Counted from the first letter of the stretch, positions 41,112 to 51,821 are shown. The stretch: 54,845 nucleotides of DNA from Burkholderia sp. Bp8963 (GCF_003854275.1 NZ_QTQP01000046.1:1-54845), one strand, 5' to 3'. Translations and numbers: made by a program. The notes: a model not told the origin generated them from the letters alone.

Positions 41112-41536
41112 CTGTTGGCTGAACCGTACCGGTGCGACTGGAAACCGATTCATCCACCCGAAGCCGTCTGGCGACGGCGACCGGAATTTGATGCTCCGGA
41201 TTAAAAAACGTCCGCCGCCGCCCGCTACTGCTTCCCCCGGTCGGACGACGGAACGTCGCTTATCCGCAAGTCGGCCCGCATGCAATTGCTACCGGACGAT
41301 GGTTGGCCCCGCCGTGCATGCAGACACTCCGCGGCCGGCACGCAATGCACGTGCCGGCAACGCTAACCCCGCGCTTTGTTTCTGCTACCCCGTAGAACTT
41401 ACCTCTTTACTGTTCTTTTCAATTTTTCAACTTGTGGGATGAAGAATAGATATTGCCCGATCGGGATGTCAATCGTTTTAAACGCTATTTTCTGACGAAT
41501 CGAGGGTTTTCCTTACGGATGCGCTCCGCCGCGCAA
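41112..41536. other. Convergent intergenic region with hairpins and an AT-rich patch
   Basis: No credible gene. It holds a possible minus-strand terminator (41203-41247), a 9-bp perfect hairpin GCCGGCACG with a 7-nt loop (41334-41358), and an inverted repeat GCATGCA/TGCATGC (41278-41284 and 41315-41321). From about 41390 to 41515 the DNA is visibly AT-rich and contains the palindromes CCCGATCGGG (41456-41465) and CGTTTTAAACG (41474-41484). Confidence 0.5.
41203..41247 (-). terminator. Possible terminator of the dpp/gumN transcript
   Basis: Minus strand CGTCCG ... CGGACG (41242-41247 and 41209-41214) with a large, partly paired loop, followed by six T (41203-41208). It is far (about 290 bp) from the gumN-like stop. 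Confidence 0.3.
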
Positions 41537-42674
41537 TCAGTTCGCGTCGACCCGGTATCCTTGCTTGCGCAACAATTCGAGCACGCCGCGCGGGCCGCCC
41601 AGATGCAGCGCGCCGATCGCGACGAACAGCGGCCGGTTCGGCGCGGCCATTGCCGTCATCCGCGCAACGAAGCGCCGGTTGCGCTCGTACAGGATCTTGT
41701 TGTCGATCGACGCCGACAGCGCCTTCGAACGCGACAGCCGCTCGGTCTTCGCGACCGCCCACGCGGCCAGCGCGTCGGCGTCGCCGATCCGCCACAGCCG
41801 GTGCAGCACCTTGATGTCGTCGGCGTTCTGCGCGGGCGTCTGCACCATGTCCTGCGCGAGCATCTCGCGCTGCTCGGCGAGCGTGAGCCCCGTGAACGCG
41901 CGCATCTGCTCGGCGAGCGTCTCGAGCCCGACCACCTTGCCGCTCTTCTTCAGGTACACGTTCTGCAGTTGCGCTTCGGTGCCGTACTCGGTCTGCAGGC
42001 CGGCCGCCAGCGAATCGTAGGTCTCGACGACGAGCGCGGCAAGCCACGGCCGCATCTTGCGGATCTCGACGAGCGCGGCCGGATTGCCGCGCAGCCGGCC
42101 GGCGAGCCGCTGCCACAGCGGCTCGGGCAACAGGCGCGGCAGGCACGGGTAATTGCAGACGCCGTACTTCGACACGTCGTCCTGCGATTCGAGCAGGTCG
42201 TCCGGCGACAGCTCGAGCGCGAGCGTCGGCGACGCGGCGAGCGCCGCGAGGATGCTCGGCCGGAACGGCTGCGTGCCCGGATAGTCGGACGGGTCGCCGG
42301 TGTGCAGCGTGCCCAGCAGGTAAATCGTCACCTTGCCCTTGGTCGCGACGTAGAACGGCATGCGCGCGGGTTGCGCGCGCACCGCACCGTGCGCAACCGT
42401 GCCGTTCGACACGGAAGGCGGCGTATGGAAGCCCGGCAGGCTCATGCCGGGCGGCGGCACCTGCGACGGATGGAGCGGCGCCGTCGCCGGCGCGCGCCCT
42501 TCGGCCCGCGCGACTTCGACGGGCACGCTCAAGCTGGCCGTCACGCATGCGCCGGCCAGCGCCGCGCCCGTCACGGTGCGCACGCTCCAGCGCCGTGCGG
42601 TACGGCACGCGCGCGCGACGCGGGTGCCGCCGGCTCCCGAACGGCGCGCGCTCGCCGCGCGCGCCGCCAACCCT

Positions 42675-42682
<8 letters not shown>
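41537..42682 (-). CDS. TraB/GumN-family protein
   Basis: Predicted exported or membrane-anchored protein of 381 residues. A hydrophobic segment near residues 37-55 follows a basic start and may be a signal peptide. The TraB/GumN domain begins with KVTIYLLGTLHTGDPSDYPG near residue 116 (GxxH motif), ALELSPDDL lies near 154, and the C-terminal FVAIGALHLGGPRGVLELL carries the second conserved GxxH motif. Members of this family (including TIKI and EreA-like relatives) are proposed metal-dependent peptidases or esterases; activity here is untested. Its start overlaps the dppF stop by 8 bp, so it is translated as part of the dpp operon. Confidence 0.88.
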
Positions 42683-43687
<1,005 letters not shown>

Positions 43688-43691
<4 letters not shown>

Positions 43692-44686
43692 CGTGCGCCT
43701 CCGGTCAGGTTCAGGTTCGAGAGATTGAGCGGCTTGATGCAGCGTGCGCGCATCGCGTCATTGCCGGGCACCAGCGTGTCAAGCGCCGGGCGCGCCTTGT
43801 AGCAGTCGTCGACCGCATACTTGCAGCGCGGCGCGAACAGGCACCCGGACGGGCGATCATCGCGGCCCGGCACCATGCCCGGCAATGCGGCAAGGCGCCG
43901 CGCCCCCTTGTTGTGCTCGGGGATCGCCGCGAGCAATGCTTCGGTGTACGGATGATGCGGATGCGCGAAGATGTCCGGCACGCGGTTGGTCTCGATGATC
44001 TCGCCCGCGTACATCACCGCGACGCGCTGCGCGACTTCCGACACCACGGCCAGATCGTGCGAGATCAGCACGAGCGCCATCCCGCGCTCCTTCTGCAGCT
44101 TCACGAGCAGGTCCATGATCTGCGCCTGGATCGTCACGTCGAGCGCGGTGGTCGGCTCGTCGGCGATCAGCAGCTTCGGGTTGCAGGCGACGGCCATCGC
44201 GATCATTACGCGCTGGTTCATCCCGCCCGACATCTGGTGCGGGAACGAATCGATGCGGCTCTTCGGGTCGGGAATGCCGACCTGGTCGAGCAGCTCGAGT
44301 GCACGGCGGTTGAGCGCGTCGCCGCGCAGCCCTTCGTGCAGCTTCAGCACTTCCTTGATCTGGTAGCCGACCGTGTAGCTCGGGTTCAGGCTCGTCAGCG
44401 CGTCCTGGAACACCATCGCGATGTCCTTGCCGACGATCTTGCGGCGCGCCTTCGGCGATGCCTTCAGCAGGTCCACGCCGTTGAACGTCACTTCGTCCGC
44501 CGTGACCTTGCCCGGCGCGTCGATCAGGCCCATCAGCGCCATCATCGTCACGCTCTTGCCCGAGCCCGATTCGCCGACGACGCCCACCACCTCGCCCGGC
44601 GCGATCGACAGGTTGATCCGGTCGACGGCGGGCAGGCCGTTGAAGTTCACCGCCAGATTGCGGATGGTCAGTAGGTTATTGCTCAT
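43688..44686 (-). CDS. dppD: Dipeptide ABC transporter ATP-binding protein DppD
   Basis: First ATPase, 332 residues. Walker A is GESGSGKS at about 37-44, signature MSGGMNQRVMIAMA near 160, Walker B LLIADEPTTALD near 181. The C-terminal oligo_HPY extension has four Cys (GCLFAPRCKYAVDDCYKA and a later MRARC), the cluster that binds an iron-sulfur centre in related Opp/Dpp ATPases. The ATG lies one base after the dppC stop. Confidence 0.95.
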
Positions 44687-44687
44687 C

Positions 44688-45605
44688 TCAGGCCATCCGT
44701 TTCAGTTTGGGATCGAGCGCGTCACGCAGCCCGTCGCCGAGCAGGTTGATCGCGAGCACCGAGATCAGGATCGACAGGCCCGGCATCGTCACGATCCACC
44801 ATGCGTTGTCGATGTAGTCGCGCGCCGATGCGAGCATCGCGCCCCACTCGGCGGTAGGCGGCTGCACGCCGAGGCCGAGGAAGCCGAGCGCGGCCGCATC
44901 GAGGATCGCCGACGAGAAGCCGAGCGTCGCCTGCACGATCAGCGGCGCCGTGCAGTTCGGCAGCACTTGCGAGAACATCAGGCGCAGCGTGCCGGCGCCC
45001 GCCACGCGCGACGCCGTCACGTACTCCTTCTGCAGCTCGCCGAGCGCCGACGCGCGCGTGAGGCGCACGTACGCGGGCAGCGCGACGATCGCGATCGCGA
45101 ACATCGTGTTGGTGAGGCCCGGGCCGATGATTGCGACCACCGCGACCGCGAGCAGCAGCGACGGCAGCGCGAGCAGCACGTCCATCACGCGCATCACAGC
45201 CGTGTCGGCCCACTTCTGGAAGAACGCGGCGACGAGCCCGAGCACGATGCCGGGGATCAGCGCGAGCACGACCGACACGAAGCCGATCCAGAAAGACATC
45301 CGCGCGCCGAACATCAGCCGCGACAGGATATCGCGGCCCGCTTCGTCGGTGCCGAGCACGAACTTCCAGTTGCCGCCGTCGAGCCACGCGGGCGGGACCT
45401 TCACGTAGTCGCGGTATTGCTCGACCGGGCTGTGCGGCGCAAGCAGCGGCGCGAACACGGCGACCACGATCAGCACGAGCACGACGATGCCCGCGCCCAC
45501 CGCGCCGCGGTTGCGCGAGAAGTTGGCCCAGAATTCGCGCAGCGCGAGCGTGCGGCCGCTGACCGCCGCAACTTCGCTCGGCAGGGTGTTTTGCAGATTG
45601 CTCAT
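44688..45605 (-). CDS. dppC: Dipeptide ABC transporter permease DppC
   Basis: Inner-membrane permease, 305 residues. The N-terminal cytoplasmic part has LREFWANFSRNRGAVGAGIV, followed by TM1. The periplasmic/translocation segment includes LGTDEAGRDILSRLMFGARM, diagnostic for the DppC/OppC branch. The EAA-like loop is LGELQKEYVTASRVAGAGTL near residue 195. GAGG lies before the ATG; it follows dppB by 4 bp. Confidence 0.95.
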   Translation of the reverse strand: MSNLQNTLPSEVAAVSGRTLALREFWANFSRNRGAVGAGIVVLVLIVVAVFAPLLAPHSPVEQYRDYVKVPPAWLDGGNWKFVLGTDEAGRDILSRLMFGARMSFWIGFVSVVLALIPGIVLGLVAAFFQKWADTAVMRVMDVLLALPSLLLAVAVVAIIGPGLTNTMFAIAIVALPAYVRLTRASALGELQKEYVTASRVAGAGTLRLMFSQVLPNCTAPLIVQATLGFSSAILDAAALGFLGLGVQPPTAEWGAMLASARDYIDNAWWIVTMPGLSILISVLAINLLGDGLRDALDPKLKRMA

Positions 45606-45609
45606 GGAA

Positions 45610-46620
45610 TTACCTCGTGTGGCGGATGCGCGGGTTCAGCACGCCGTACATCAGGTCGACGACCAGGTTCACGACGATCACGAGCGTCGCGATCAGCAGG
45701 ATGCCGCCCTGGACGACCGGGTAGTCGCGGCGGCTGATCGCATCGATCAGCCACTTGCCGACGCCGGGCCACGAAAACAGCGTCTCGGTCAGCACCGCGC
45801 CGGCGAGCAGCGTGCCGACCTGCAGGCCGATCACGGTGACGACCGGGATCAGCGCGTTGCGCAGCGCATGCACGACGACGACGCGCGCGGGCGACAGCCC
45901 CTTCGCGCGCGCGGTGCGGATGTAGTCCTCGCGCAGCACTTCGAGCATCGACGAGCGGGTCATCCGCGCGATCACCGCGAGCGGGATCGTGCCGAGCACG
46001 ATCGCGGGCAGGATCAGGTGGCTCACCGCCGACCTGAACGAGCCCTCATCGGGCGCGAGCAGCGCGTCGATCAGCATGAAGCCCGTCGGGTGCGGGAAGT
46101 CGTATTCGACCGCGATGCGCCCGGACACGGGCGTCCAGCCGAGATACGACGAGAACACCATGATGAGGATCAAGCCCCACCAGAAGATCGGCATCGAGTA
46201 GCCGGTGAGCGCGGTGCCCATCACGCCGTGGTCGACGACCGAGCCGCGCCGCAGCGCCGCGATCACGCCGGCCGGCAGGCCGACGGCGAGCGCGAACATG
46301 AGCGCGCACAGCGACAGTTCGACGGTCGCCGGGAAGCGCGCGAAGAACTCGCCCGCGACGCTCGTGTTGGTGACGATCGACGTGCCGAGGTCGCCGTTCA
46401 GCGCGCGGCCGATGTAGTGGACATATTGCACGGGCAGCGGCTGGTCGAGCCCGAGGCGTTTCATCGCCTCTGCGTGCATGACGGGATCGACGCCGCGCTC
46501 GCCCATCATCACTTCGATGGGGTCGCCCGGTATCAGGTGAATCAGCGCGAATGCGAGGATGGTGATGCCGATGAAGGTCGGGATCACCATGCCCACGCGG
46601 CGCAACACGAATCGGAGCAT
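45610..46620 (-). CDS. dppB: Dipeptide ABC transporter permease DppB
   Basis: Inner-membrane permease, 336 residues. The N-terminus MLRFVLRRVGMVIPTFIGIT with HLIPGDPIEVMMGERGVDP is the DppB/OppB signature. The EAA-like loop is MLEVLREDYIRTARAKGLSP near residue 220, and the C-terminal FSWPGVGKWLIDAISRRDYP is also typical. It is the first gene after dppA, with a gap of 119 bp that has no clear terminator. Confidence 0.95.
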   Translation of the reverse strand: MLRFVLRRVGMVIPTFIGITILAFALIHLIPGDPIEVMMGERGVDPVMHAEAMKRLGLDQPLPVQYVHYIGRALNGDLGTSIVTNTSVAGEFFARFPATVELSLCALMFALAVGLPAGVIAALRRGSVVDHGVMGTALTGYSMPIFWWGLILIMVFSSYLGWTPVSGRIAVEYDFPHPTGFMLIDALLAPDEGSFRSAVSHLILPAIVLGTIPLAVIARMTRSSMLEVLREDYIRTARAKGLSPARVVVVHALRNALIPVVTVIGLQVGTLLAGAVLTETLFSWPGVGKWLIDAISRRDYPVVQGGILLIATLVIVVNLVVDLMYGVLNPRIRHTR

Positions 46621-46739
46621 GATGCGTCTCGTATTTTCTCGTGGGAAATGTGCGACCGGCGACGAGGGGCTTGTGGCCCCGCGCCGCCGGATGATTGCAA
46701 GCCGGTCTTCTCAACTGCGACTAGCTTACGCCTGTCGTG

Positions 46740-48368
46740 TTACTTCACGCTAACACCGTCGAAGCGCGCGTAGCCGAGCGGCTCGATGCGCATGTCGACG
46801 ACGGTCTTGCGCACCGGCTGGTAGACGGTCGAGTTCGCGATCGGCGAGAACGGCACCTGCTGCGCGAAGATCTGCTGCGCCTGCGTGTAGATCTTCGTGC
46901 GTCCGTCCTGGCTCGTCGTCGTGCGGCCCTTCTGGATCAGGTCGTCGAACGGCTTGTAGCACCACTTCGAGAAGTTGTTGCCCTTCACCGCCTCGCAGCC
47001 GAGCAGCGTGCCGAGCCAGTTGTCGGGGTCGCCGTTGTCGCCCGTCCAGCCGATCAGCATCGTGTCGTGCTCGCCAGCGTGCGAGCGCTTCATGTACTCG
47101 CCCCACTCGTACGTGACGATCTTCGCCTTCACGCCGATCTTCGCCCAGTCGGCCTGGATCATCTCGGCCATCAGGCGCGCGTTCGGGTTGTACGGGCGCT
47201 GCACCGGCATCGCCCACAGCGTGATCTCGAAGCCGTTCGCGAAACCGGCCTTCGCGAGCAGCGCCTTCGCCTTCGCGGTGTCGTACGCGGGCATCTTCAG
47301 GTTCTTGTCGTACGACCATTGCGTCGGCGGCATCGGTGCGGAAGCCGCCTGGCCGGCGCCCTGGTAGACGGACTCGAGGATCGCCTTCTTGTTGATCGCC
47401 AGGTCGAGCGCCTGACGCACCTCGAGCTTGTCCATCGGCTTGTGCTCGACGTTGTACGCGAGGTAGCCGAGGTTGAAACCCGGCTGCGACGGCATGTCGA
47501 TGTTCGAGTCGGCCTTCAGCGTCGCGATGTCCGCCGGACGCGGATAGCTCATCACCTGGCACTCGTTGCGCTTGATCTTCTGCACGCGCACGCCCGGGTC
47601 GGGCGTGATCGAGAAGATCAGCTTCGCGATCTTCACGTCGCCCTTCTTCCAGTAGTCAGGATTCCCGTCGAAACGGATCGTCGCATCCTTCGTATAGCTG
47701 CGGAAGATGAACGGGCCCGTGCCAACCGGCTTCTGGTTGATGTCGGCGGCCTTGCCGGCCTTCATCAGCTGGTCCGCGTATTCGGACGACAGGATCGACG
47801 CGAATTCCATCGCCATGTTCTGGATGAACGGCGCGTTCGGCTCGGACAGCGTGAACTTCACGGTGTACGGATCGACCTTCTCGACCTTCGTGATCAGCTT
47901 GTCGAGGCCCATGTCGGTGAAGTACGGAAACGACACGGGGTAGGCCTTGCGGAACGGCTGGTTCGGATCCAGCATGCGCTCGAACGTGAACACGACGTCG
48001 TCCGCGTTGAACTCGTGGGTCGGCTTGAAGAAGTCCGTCGTGTGGAACTTGACGCCGTGGCGCAGGTGGAACGTGTAGACCTTGCCGTCAGGCGAGATGT
48101 CCCACGACTCGGCGAGGCCCGGCTCGACCTTCGTGCCGCCGCGCTCGAATTCGACGAGACGGTTGTAGATCGGGAACGTCGCTGCAGTGAAGTCGACGCC
48201 AGTCGTGTATTGCGCGGAATCGAAGCCCGCCGGGCTGCCTTCTGAGCAGTAGACGAGCGTTTTGTTCGGGACCTGTGCGAATGCAGATCCCGCGATACCG
48301 AACGATGCCGCTGCCACGCCTGCGATGGCGGTAACACGCAGGGTGTGCAACAGACGGTTGTATTCCAT
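46740..48368 (-). CDS. dppA: Periplasmic dipeptide-binding protein
   Basis: Solute-binding protein (SBP_bac_5) of 542 residues. The signal peptide is about residues 1-31 (cleavage after AFA). The mature part has LVYCSEGSPAGFDSAQYTTG, the DppA-type opening, then ADDVVFTFERMLDPNQPFRK and GTGPFIFRSYTKDATIRFDG. The segment LIGWTGDNGDPDNWLG near residue 440 is the DppA peptide-binding loop, including the Asp that holds the peptide amino group. A perfect ribosome site (GGAGGAAAC) precedes the ATG. The leader contains the hairpin at 48394-48413. Heme or dipeptide are both known ligands of E. coli DppA; dipeptide is the safer assignment. Confidence 0.96.
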   Translation of the reverse strand: MEYNRLLHTLRVTAIAGVAAASFGIAGSAFAQVPNKTLVYCSEGSPAGFDSAQYTTGVDFTAATFPIYNRLVEFERGGTKVEPGLAESWDISPDGKVYTFHLRHGVKFHTTDFFKPTHEFNADDVVFTFERMLDPNQPFRKAYPVSFPYFTDMGLDKLITKVEKVDPYTVKFTLSEPNAPFIQNMAMEFASILSSEYADQLMKAGKAADINQKPVGTGPFIFRSYTKDATIRFDGNPDYWKKGDVKIAKLIFSITPDPGVRVQKIKRNECQVMSYPRPADIATLKADSNIDMPSQPGFNLGYLAYNVEHKPMDKLEVRQALDLAINKKAILESVYQGAGQAASAPMPPTQWSYDKNLKMPAYDTAKAKALLAKAGFANGFEITLWAMPVQRPYNPNARLMAEMIQADWAKIGVKAKIVTYEWGEYMKRSHAGEHDTMLIGWTGDNGDPDNWLGTLLGCEAVKGNNFSKWCYKPFDDLIQKGRTTTSQDGRTKIYTQAQQIFAQQVPFSPIANSTVYQPVRKTVVDMRIEPLGYARFDGVSVK

Positions 48369-48393
48369 GTTTCCTCCAATCTCCGGTTCGGAT

Positions 48394-48413
48394 CCGGACC
48401 CCCAGGGGGCCGG
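48394..48413 (-). promoter_or_regulatory. GC hairpin in the dppA leader
   Basis: CCGG-A-CCCCC-A-GGGGG-CCGG, a compact stem with a 3-nt effective loop, 26 nt before the dppA start codon and just upstream of its ribosome site. It could affect translation or mRNA stability. Confidence 0.4.
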
Positions 48414-48422
48414 TGTACGCGG

Positions 48423-48452
48423 ATATTACTTGAGCCGGCGATCCTGCAACAA
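48423..48452 (-). promoter_or_regulatory. Possible promoter of dppA
   Basis: Minus strand TTGTTG (48447-48452), 18-bp spacer, TAATAT (48423-48428). Both hexamers are moderate matches. The leader would be about 50 nt and begin next to the hairpin. Confidence 0.35.
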
Positions 48453-48615
48453 GCTGGAGAAAAAACTCTTCCACACGCGACAACGCGGGTTTTTGCGGAT
48501 GTTTTCGGCACGTAAAAGATGCACTGGCACGCAGCGGCGACGATTGCGCCTACGTCGCGCCTGTTTCGTCTGACAACTAAACATCTGCCGCGCTGCGGCG
48601 AACGGGCGCAGCGCT

Positions 48616-49923
48616 TCAGCCGCGCGCGTCGAGATCCGCGCTGCGCGCCGGCACGAACGCGACCGCGACGATCGACACCGCGAGCCCCGCCATCACGTAA
48701 TAAGTCGGCGCGAGCGGCGTGCCGGTCTCCTTGATCAGCCACGTGACGACGAACTGCCCGAAGCCGCCGAACAGCATCACCGCGACGTTGTAAGCGATCG
48801 ACAGCCCGGTCGAGCGCACGTTGGCCGGGAACAGCTCGGCGATCATCGCGCCGAACGGCCCGTAATAGCCCGCGAGCGTCACCGACAGCACGGCCTGCAC
48901 GGTAATGAGCCGCGCGATGCTCGGCGCCGCGTCGAGCCACGTGAAGAGCGGATACATCAGCGCGAGCGTCAGCACGAGCGACCACAGCGACAGCCCCTTG
49001 CGGCCGATGCGATCGGACCACGCGCCCGCGACCGGCGACAGCACGGTGAGCAGCAGGTTGCCGACGATCACCGCGTAGAACGACTGCGCGTACGGCAGCT
49101 TCAGCTGCTTCACCGCGAAGGTCGGCAGATAGCCGATCAGCGCGTAGATCGTCACGGTGAGTGCGACCACCGAGCCGAGCCCGCACAGCACTTCGCGCGA
49201 ATGGCGCGTGAACACTTCGCCGAGCGTCGCGCGGCGCGCGCTCTGCTGCGCGTGCAGGAATGCTTCCGAATCGCCGAGATGGCGGCGGATGTAGAAACCG
49301 ATCGGGCCGATCACGAGCCCGACGATGAACGGCACGCGCCAGCCCCATGCGCGCAGCGCATCGGGCGTGAGGCCGCGCGTGACGGCCGCGCCGACGAGCG
49401 CGCCGATCAGCAGCGCCGCCGCCTGGCTCGCCATCTGCCAGCTGCCGTAGAAGCCGCGCTTCGAAAACGGTGCGGCTTCGATCAGGAGCGCGGTCGCGCT
49501 GCCGAATTCGCCGCCCGCGGAGAAGCCCTGCAGCAGGCGGCCGAACACGATCATCAGCGGGCCGCCAATGCCGATCGCCGCATACGGCGGCGCGACCGCG
49601 AGCAGGAAGATGCCGGCCGTCATCAACAGGATCACGAGTGACAACGCGGCCTTGCGGCCCGCGCGGTCCGCATACAGCCCGAACACAATGCCACCGATCG
49701 GCCGCATGAAGAACGCGACGCCGAACGTCGCGGTGGCGAGCAACAGCGACGCGTATTCGCTCGTCGTCGGGAAGAACAGCTCGGCGATCACGACCACCAT
49801 GAAACTGAAGACCGTGAAGTCGTACCACTCGAGCGCGTTGCCGATCACCGCCGCCGCCACCGCGCGCCGGTTCAGCGCGCGATCGGGCCTGACCGTCTTC
49901 GTTGAACCCGCAATCGTCGCCAT
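48616..49923 (-). CDS. MFS transporter, metabolite:H+ symporter type (ProP/ShiA/citrate group)
   Basis: Inner-membrane transporter of 435 residues with 12 hydrophobic segments. Family marks are IGNALEWYDFTVFSFMVVVI at the start of TM1, FMRPIGGIVFGLYADRAGRK (the MFS A-motif between TM2 and TM3, near residue 75), and RLLQGFSAGGEFGSATALLIE near residue 125. The second half has PVAGAWSDRIGRKG, the repeated motif. The start at 49923 is preferred (GAGGCGAGA upstream); 34 further in-frame codons upstream look non-coding. Members carry organic acids, osmolytes or aromatic acids, so the substrate cannot be told. Confidence 0.92.
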   Translation of the reverse strand: MATIAGSTKTVRPDRALNRRAVAAAVIGNALEWYDFTVFSFMVVVIAELFFPTTSEYASLLLATATFGVAFFMRPIGGIVFGLYADRAGRKAALSLVILLMTAGIFLLAVAPPYAAIGIGGPLMIVFGRLLQGFSAGGEFGSATALLIEAAPFSKRGFYGSWQMASQAAALLIGALVGAAVTRGLTPDALRAWGWRVPFIVGLVIGPIGFYIRRHLGDSEAFLHAQQSARRATLGEVFTRHSREVLCGLGSVVALTVTIYALIGYLPTFAVKQLKLPYAQSFYAVIVGNLLLTVLSPVAGAWSDRIGRKGLSLWSLVLTLALMYPLFTWLDAAPSIARLITVQAVLSVTLAGYYGPFGAMIAELFPANVRSTGLSIAYNVAVMLFGGFGQFVVTWLIKETGTPLAPTYYVMAGLAVSIVAVAFVPARSADLDARG

Positions 49924-50024
49924 GCGTGTCTCGCCTCGTGAGGTGGCCGTCTTGGTGCGCGCGGCGCTGCGGCTGCGCGCCGGTCTGGTGCGAGTGTAGA
50001 AAGGTACGGAACCGTTTTCAAGCA

Positions 50025-50060
50025 ATAAAAAACGCCCGCCATCAGCTGATGGCGGGCGTT
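50025..50060 (-). terminator. Intrinsic terminator of the HiPIP gene
   Basis: A perfect 30-bp palindrome (15-base arm AACGCCCGCCATCAG, 50031-50060) followed on the minus strand by a run of T and A (50025-50031). It begins 45 bp after the HiPIP stop and shields the MFS gene. Confidence 0.9.
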
Positions 50061-50105
50061 ACGCGATTTTCGCGGGATTGCGGCACCGCACGATGCCGCG
50101 CAGCG

Positions 50106-50420
50106 TCACGCCTTCTTCGTGAATGCGCTGCACCAGCCCTTCGCCGACACCTGCTTGCCCGGGAACGCGCCGCACGGCCCCGATGCCGAGCCGGCCTTGC
50201 CCTGGTACAGCATGCACGCGGCGCAATCCTGACCCGCGGCGTACTTCGCATACTTCGCCTTGTCGACCTTCGTGGCGTCCGCCTTGTAGCCGAGCGCCTG
50301 CGCGGTCGGATCGCTTTCCGACAGCATCGGCAGATCGGCAGCCACTGCCTCGCGCGACAGGGCCATTGCCGACACGACGCCAACGCTCGTAATCAGGAAA
50401 CTCCGACGGGATGTTTTCAT
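50106..50420 (-). CDS. High-potential iron-sulfur protein (HiPIP), Tat-exported
   Basis: Periplasmic electron carrier with one [4Fe-4S] cluster, 104 residues. The Tat signal is SRRSFLITS at residues 4-12, with the hydrophobic core to about residue 27 (cleavage after AVA). The four cluster cysteines are DCAACMLYQG (CxxC), SGPCGAFPG and KGWCSAF, with spacings C-x2-C-x13-C-x13-C as in the family. The start at 50420 is chosen because the Tat motif follows at once. HiPIPs pass electrons to cytochrome oxidases or other terminal reductases; the partner is not in the window. Confidence 0.95.
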   Translation of the reverse strand: MKTSRRSFLITSVGVVSAMALSREAVAADLPMLSESDPTAQALGYKADATKVDKAKYAKYAAGQDCAACMLYQGKAGSASGPCGAFPGKQVSAKGWCSAFTKKA

Positions 50421-50582
50421 GGGGACTCGCTCCAATGTTATCGATTCGAAAGCTGCTCTAGCGACAGCCGATTGACAGCATAACGCTGAGACGCGCGAAT
50501 GTGCGGCCCGAAATGCCGGAGATAAGGGATTTCGCAATCGGCTCAACATGACAGCCACATTCCCGCCATCGTCCGTACACGA

Positions 50583-51692
50583 TCACCCGTACGCGGCCAT
50601 GTCGCCGACGCGCTGCGCGAGCGCGAGCGCCGCGGTGAGCCCCGGCGATTCGATGCCGAACAGGTTCACGAGCCCGCGCACGCCATGCTGCGCGGCGCCC
50701 TGCACGATGAAATCGGCAGGCGCCTCGCCAGGCCCCGCGAGCTTCGGGCGGATGCCCGCATAGGCCGGCTGCAGCGCGTCGTCCGGCAACGCCGGCCAGT
50801 ACGCGCGGATCGACGCGCTGAACGCATCCGCGCGCGCCGGATCGACGTCGTAGCGCAACGCATCGACCCATTCGACGTCCGGGCCGAAGCGTGCCTGGCC
50901 AGCGAGGTCCAGCGTCAGGTGGATGCCGAGGCCCGCGCGGTCCGGCATCGGATAGATCAGGTGCGAGAACGGCGCGCGCCCGGACAGGCTGAAGTAGTGG
51001 CCGCGCGCGAGATAGAGCGGCGGCACCCAGCGCGGATCGAGGCCGCGCGTGCGGCGCGCGAGCGCCTGCGCGCCGAGGCCCGCGCTGTTGATCACGCAGG
51101 CCGCCTCGAACTCGGTCGGCGCGTCGCCGCCCGTGCGCACGACGAAGCGCGCGCCGCGCAGCACGTCGATCGCTTCGACCGGGGATTTCAGCGCGCAAAC
51201 GGCGCCGTCGCGTTCCGCATCGCCGAGCAGCGCGAGCATCAGCTGGTGGCTGTCGACGATGCCCGTGCTCGGCGAGAACAGCGCCTCGACGCACTCGAGC
51301 TCGGGCTCGAGCGTCTGCGCCTCGCCGCGCGTGAGCGGCATCAGGTCGAGCACGCCGTTTTCCTCGGCGCGCGCGGCGATCGCCTTCAGATGCTTCACCT
51401 GCGCAGCCGACGTCGCGACGAGCAGCTTGCCGACGCGCCGATGCGGCACATGATGTGTGTCGCAGAATTCGTACAGCAGGTCGCGGCCGTGCACGCACGA
51501 CATCGCCTTCAGCGAGCCGCGCGGATAGTAGAGCCCCGCGTGGATTACCTCGCTGTTGCGCGAACTCGTGCCGGTGCCGATCGCGTCGGCCGCCTCGAGC
51601 ACGAGCGTCTCGCGGCCGCGCGCGGCGAGTTCGCGGGCGATCGCGAGCCCGACGACACCCGCACCGATCACCACACAGTCCATCTGCTCCAT
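50583..51692 (-). CDS. FAD-dependent oxidoreductase, L-2-hydroxyglutarate oxidase (LhgO)-like
   Basis: DAO-superfamily flavoenzyme of 369 residues. The FAD motif is CVVIGAGVVGLAIARELAA near residues 6-24. GTGTSSRNSEVIHAGLYYPR near residue 40 and the C-terminal NLFGIESPGLTAALALAQRV are hallmarks of the L-2-hydroxyglutarate dehydrogenase/oxidase group; GHYFSLSGRAPFSHLIYPMP lies near residue 240. The start at 51692 (MEQMDC) is fixed by the FAD fold; longer in-frame readings upstream cross repeats. L-2-hydroxyglutarate or a similar 2-hydroxy acid is the likely substrate, by similarity only. Confidence 0.87.
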   Translation of the reverse strand: MEQMDCVVIGAGVVGLAIARELAARGRETLVLEAADAIGTGTSSRNSEVIHAGLYYPRGSLKAMSCVHGRDLLYEFCDTHHVPHRRVGKLLVATSAAQVKHLKAIAARAEENGVLDLMPLTRGEAQTLEPELECVEALFSPSTGIVDSHQLMLALLGDAERDGAVCALKSPVEAIDVLRGARFVVRTGGDAPTEFEAACVINSAGLGAQALARRTRGLDPRWVPPLYLARGHYFSLSGRAPFSHLIYPMPDRAGLGIHLTLDLAGQARFGPDVEWVDALRYDVDPARADAFSASIRAYWPALPDDALQPAYAGIRPKLAGPGEAPADFIVQGAAQHGVRGLVNLFGIESPGLTAALALAQRVGDMAAYG

Positions 51693-51753
51693 GGCTTTTC
51701 GCGTCGTTAGCGCGTCGAGGGGGAGAAGTTGATTGTACGTCCCGGTTCGCCCG

Positions 51754-51793
51754 CTTGCCGGCCACATATGTAGCTTGCCGGCGACATGTGTAG
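51754..51793. repeat. Two 20-bp tandem repeats upstream of the LhgO-like gene
   Basis: CTTGCCGGCCACATATGTAG (51754-51773) is followed directly by CTTGCCGGCGACATGTGTAG (51774-51793); 18 of 20 bases agree. Each unit ends in a short palindrome (ACATATGT or ACATGTGT). Position is 62-101 bp before the oxidoreductase start, suitable for a regulator site. Confidence 0.6.
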
Positions 51794-51821
51794 CCGGATA
51801 TTTCACGCCGGCTCCGCCGCC

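Noticed and set aside
48462..48502. CGCG-ACAA-CGCG with A- and T-runs in the dppA upstream region as terminator of the MFS gene
   Set aside because: The stem is only four base pairs and the T-run on the relevant strand is about ten bases away.
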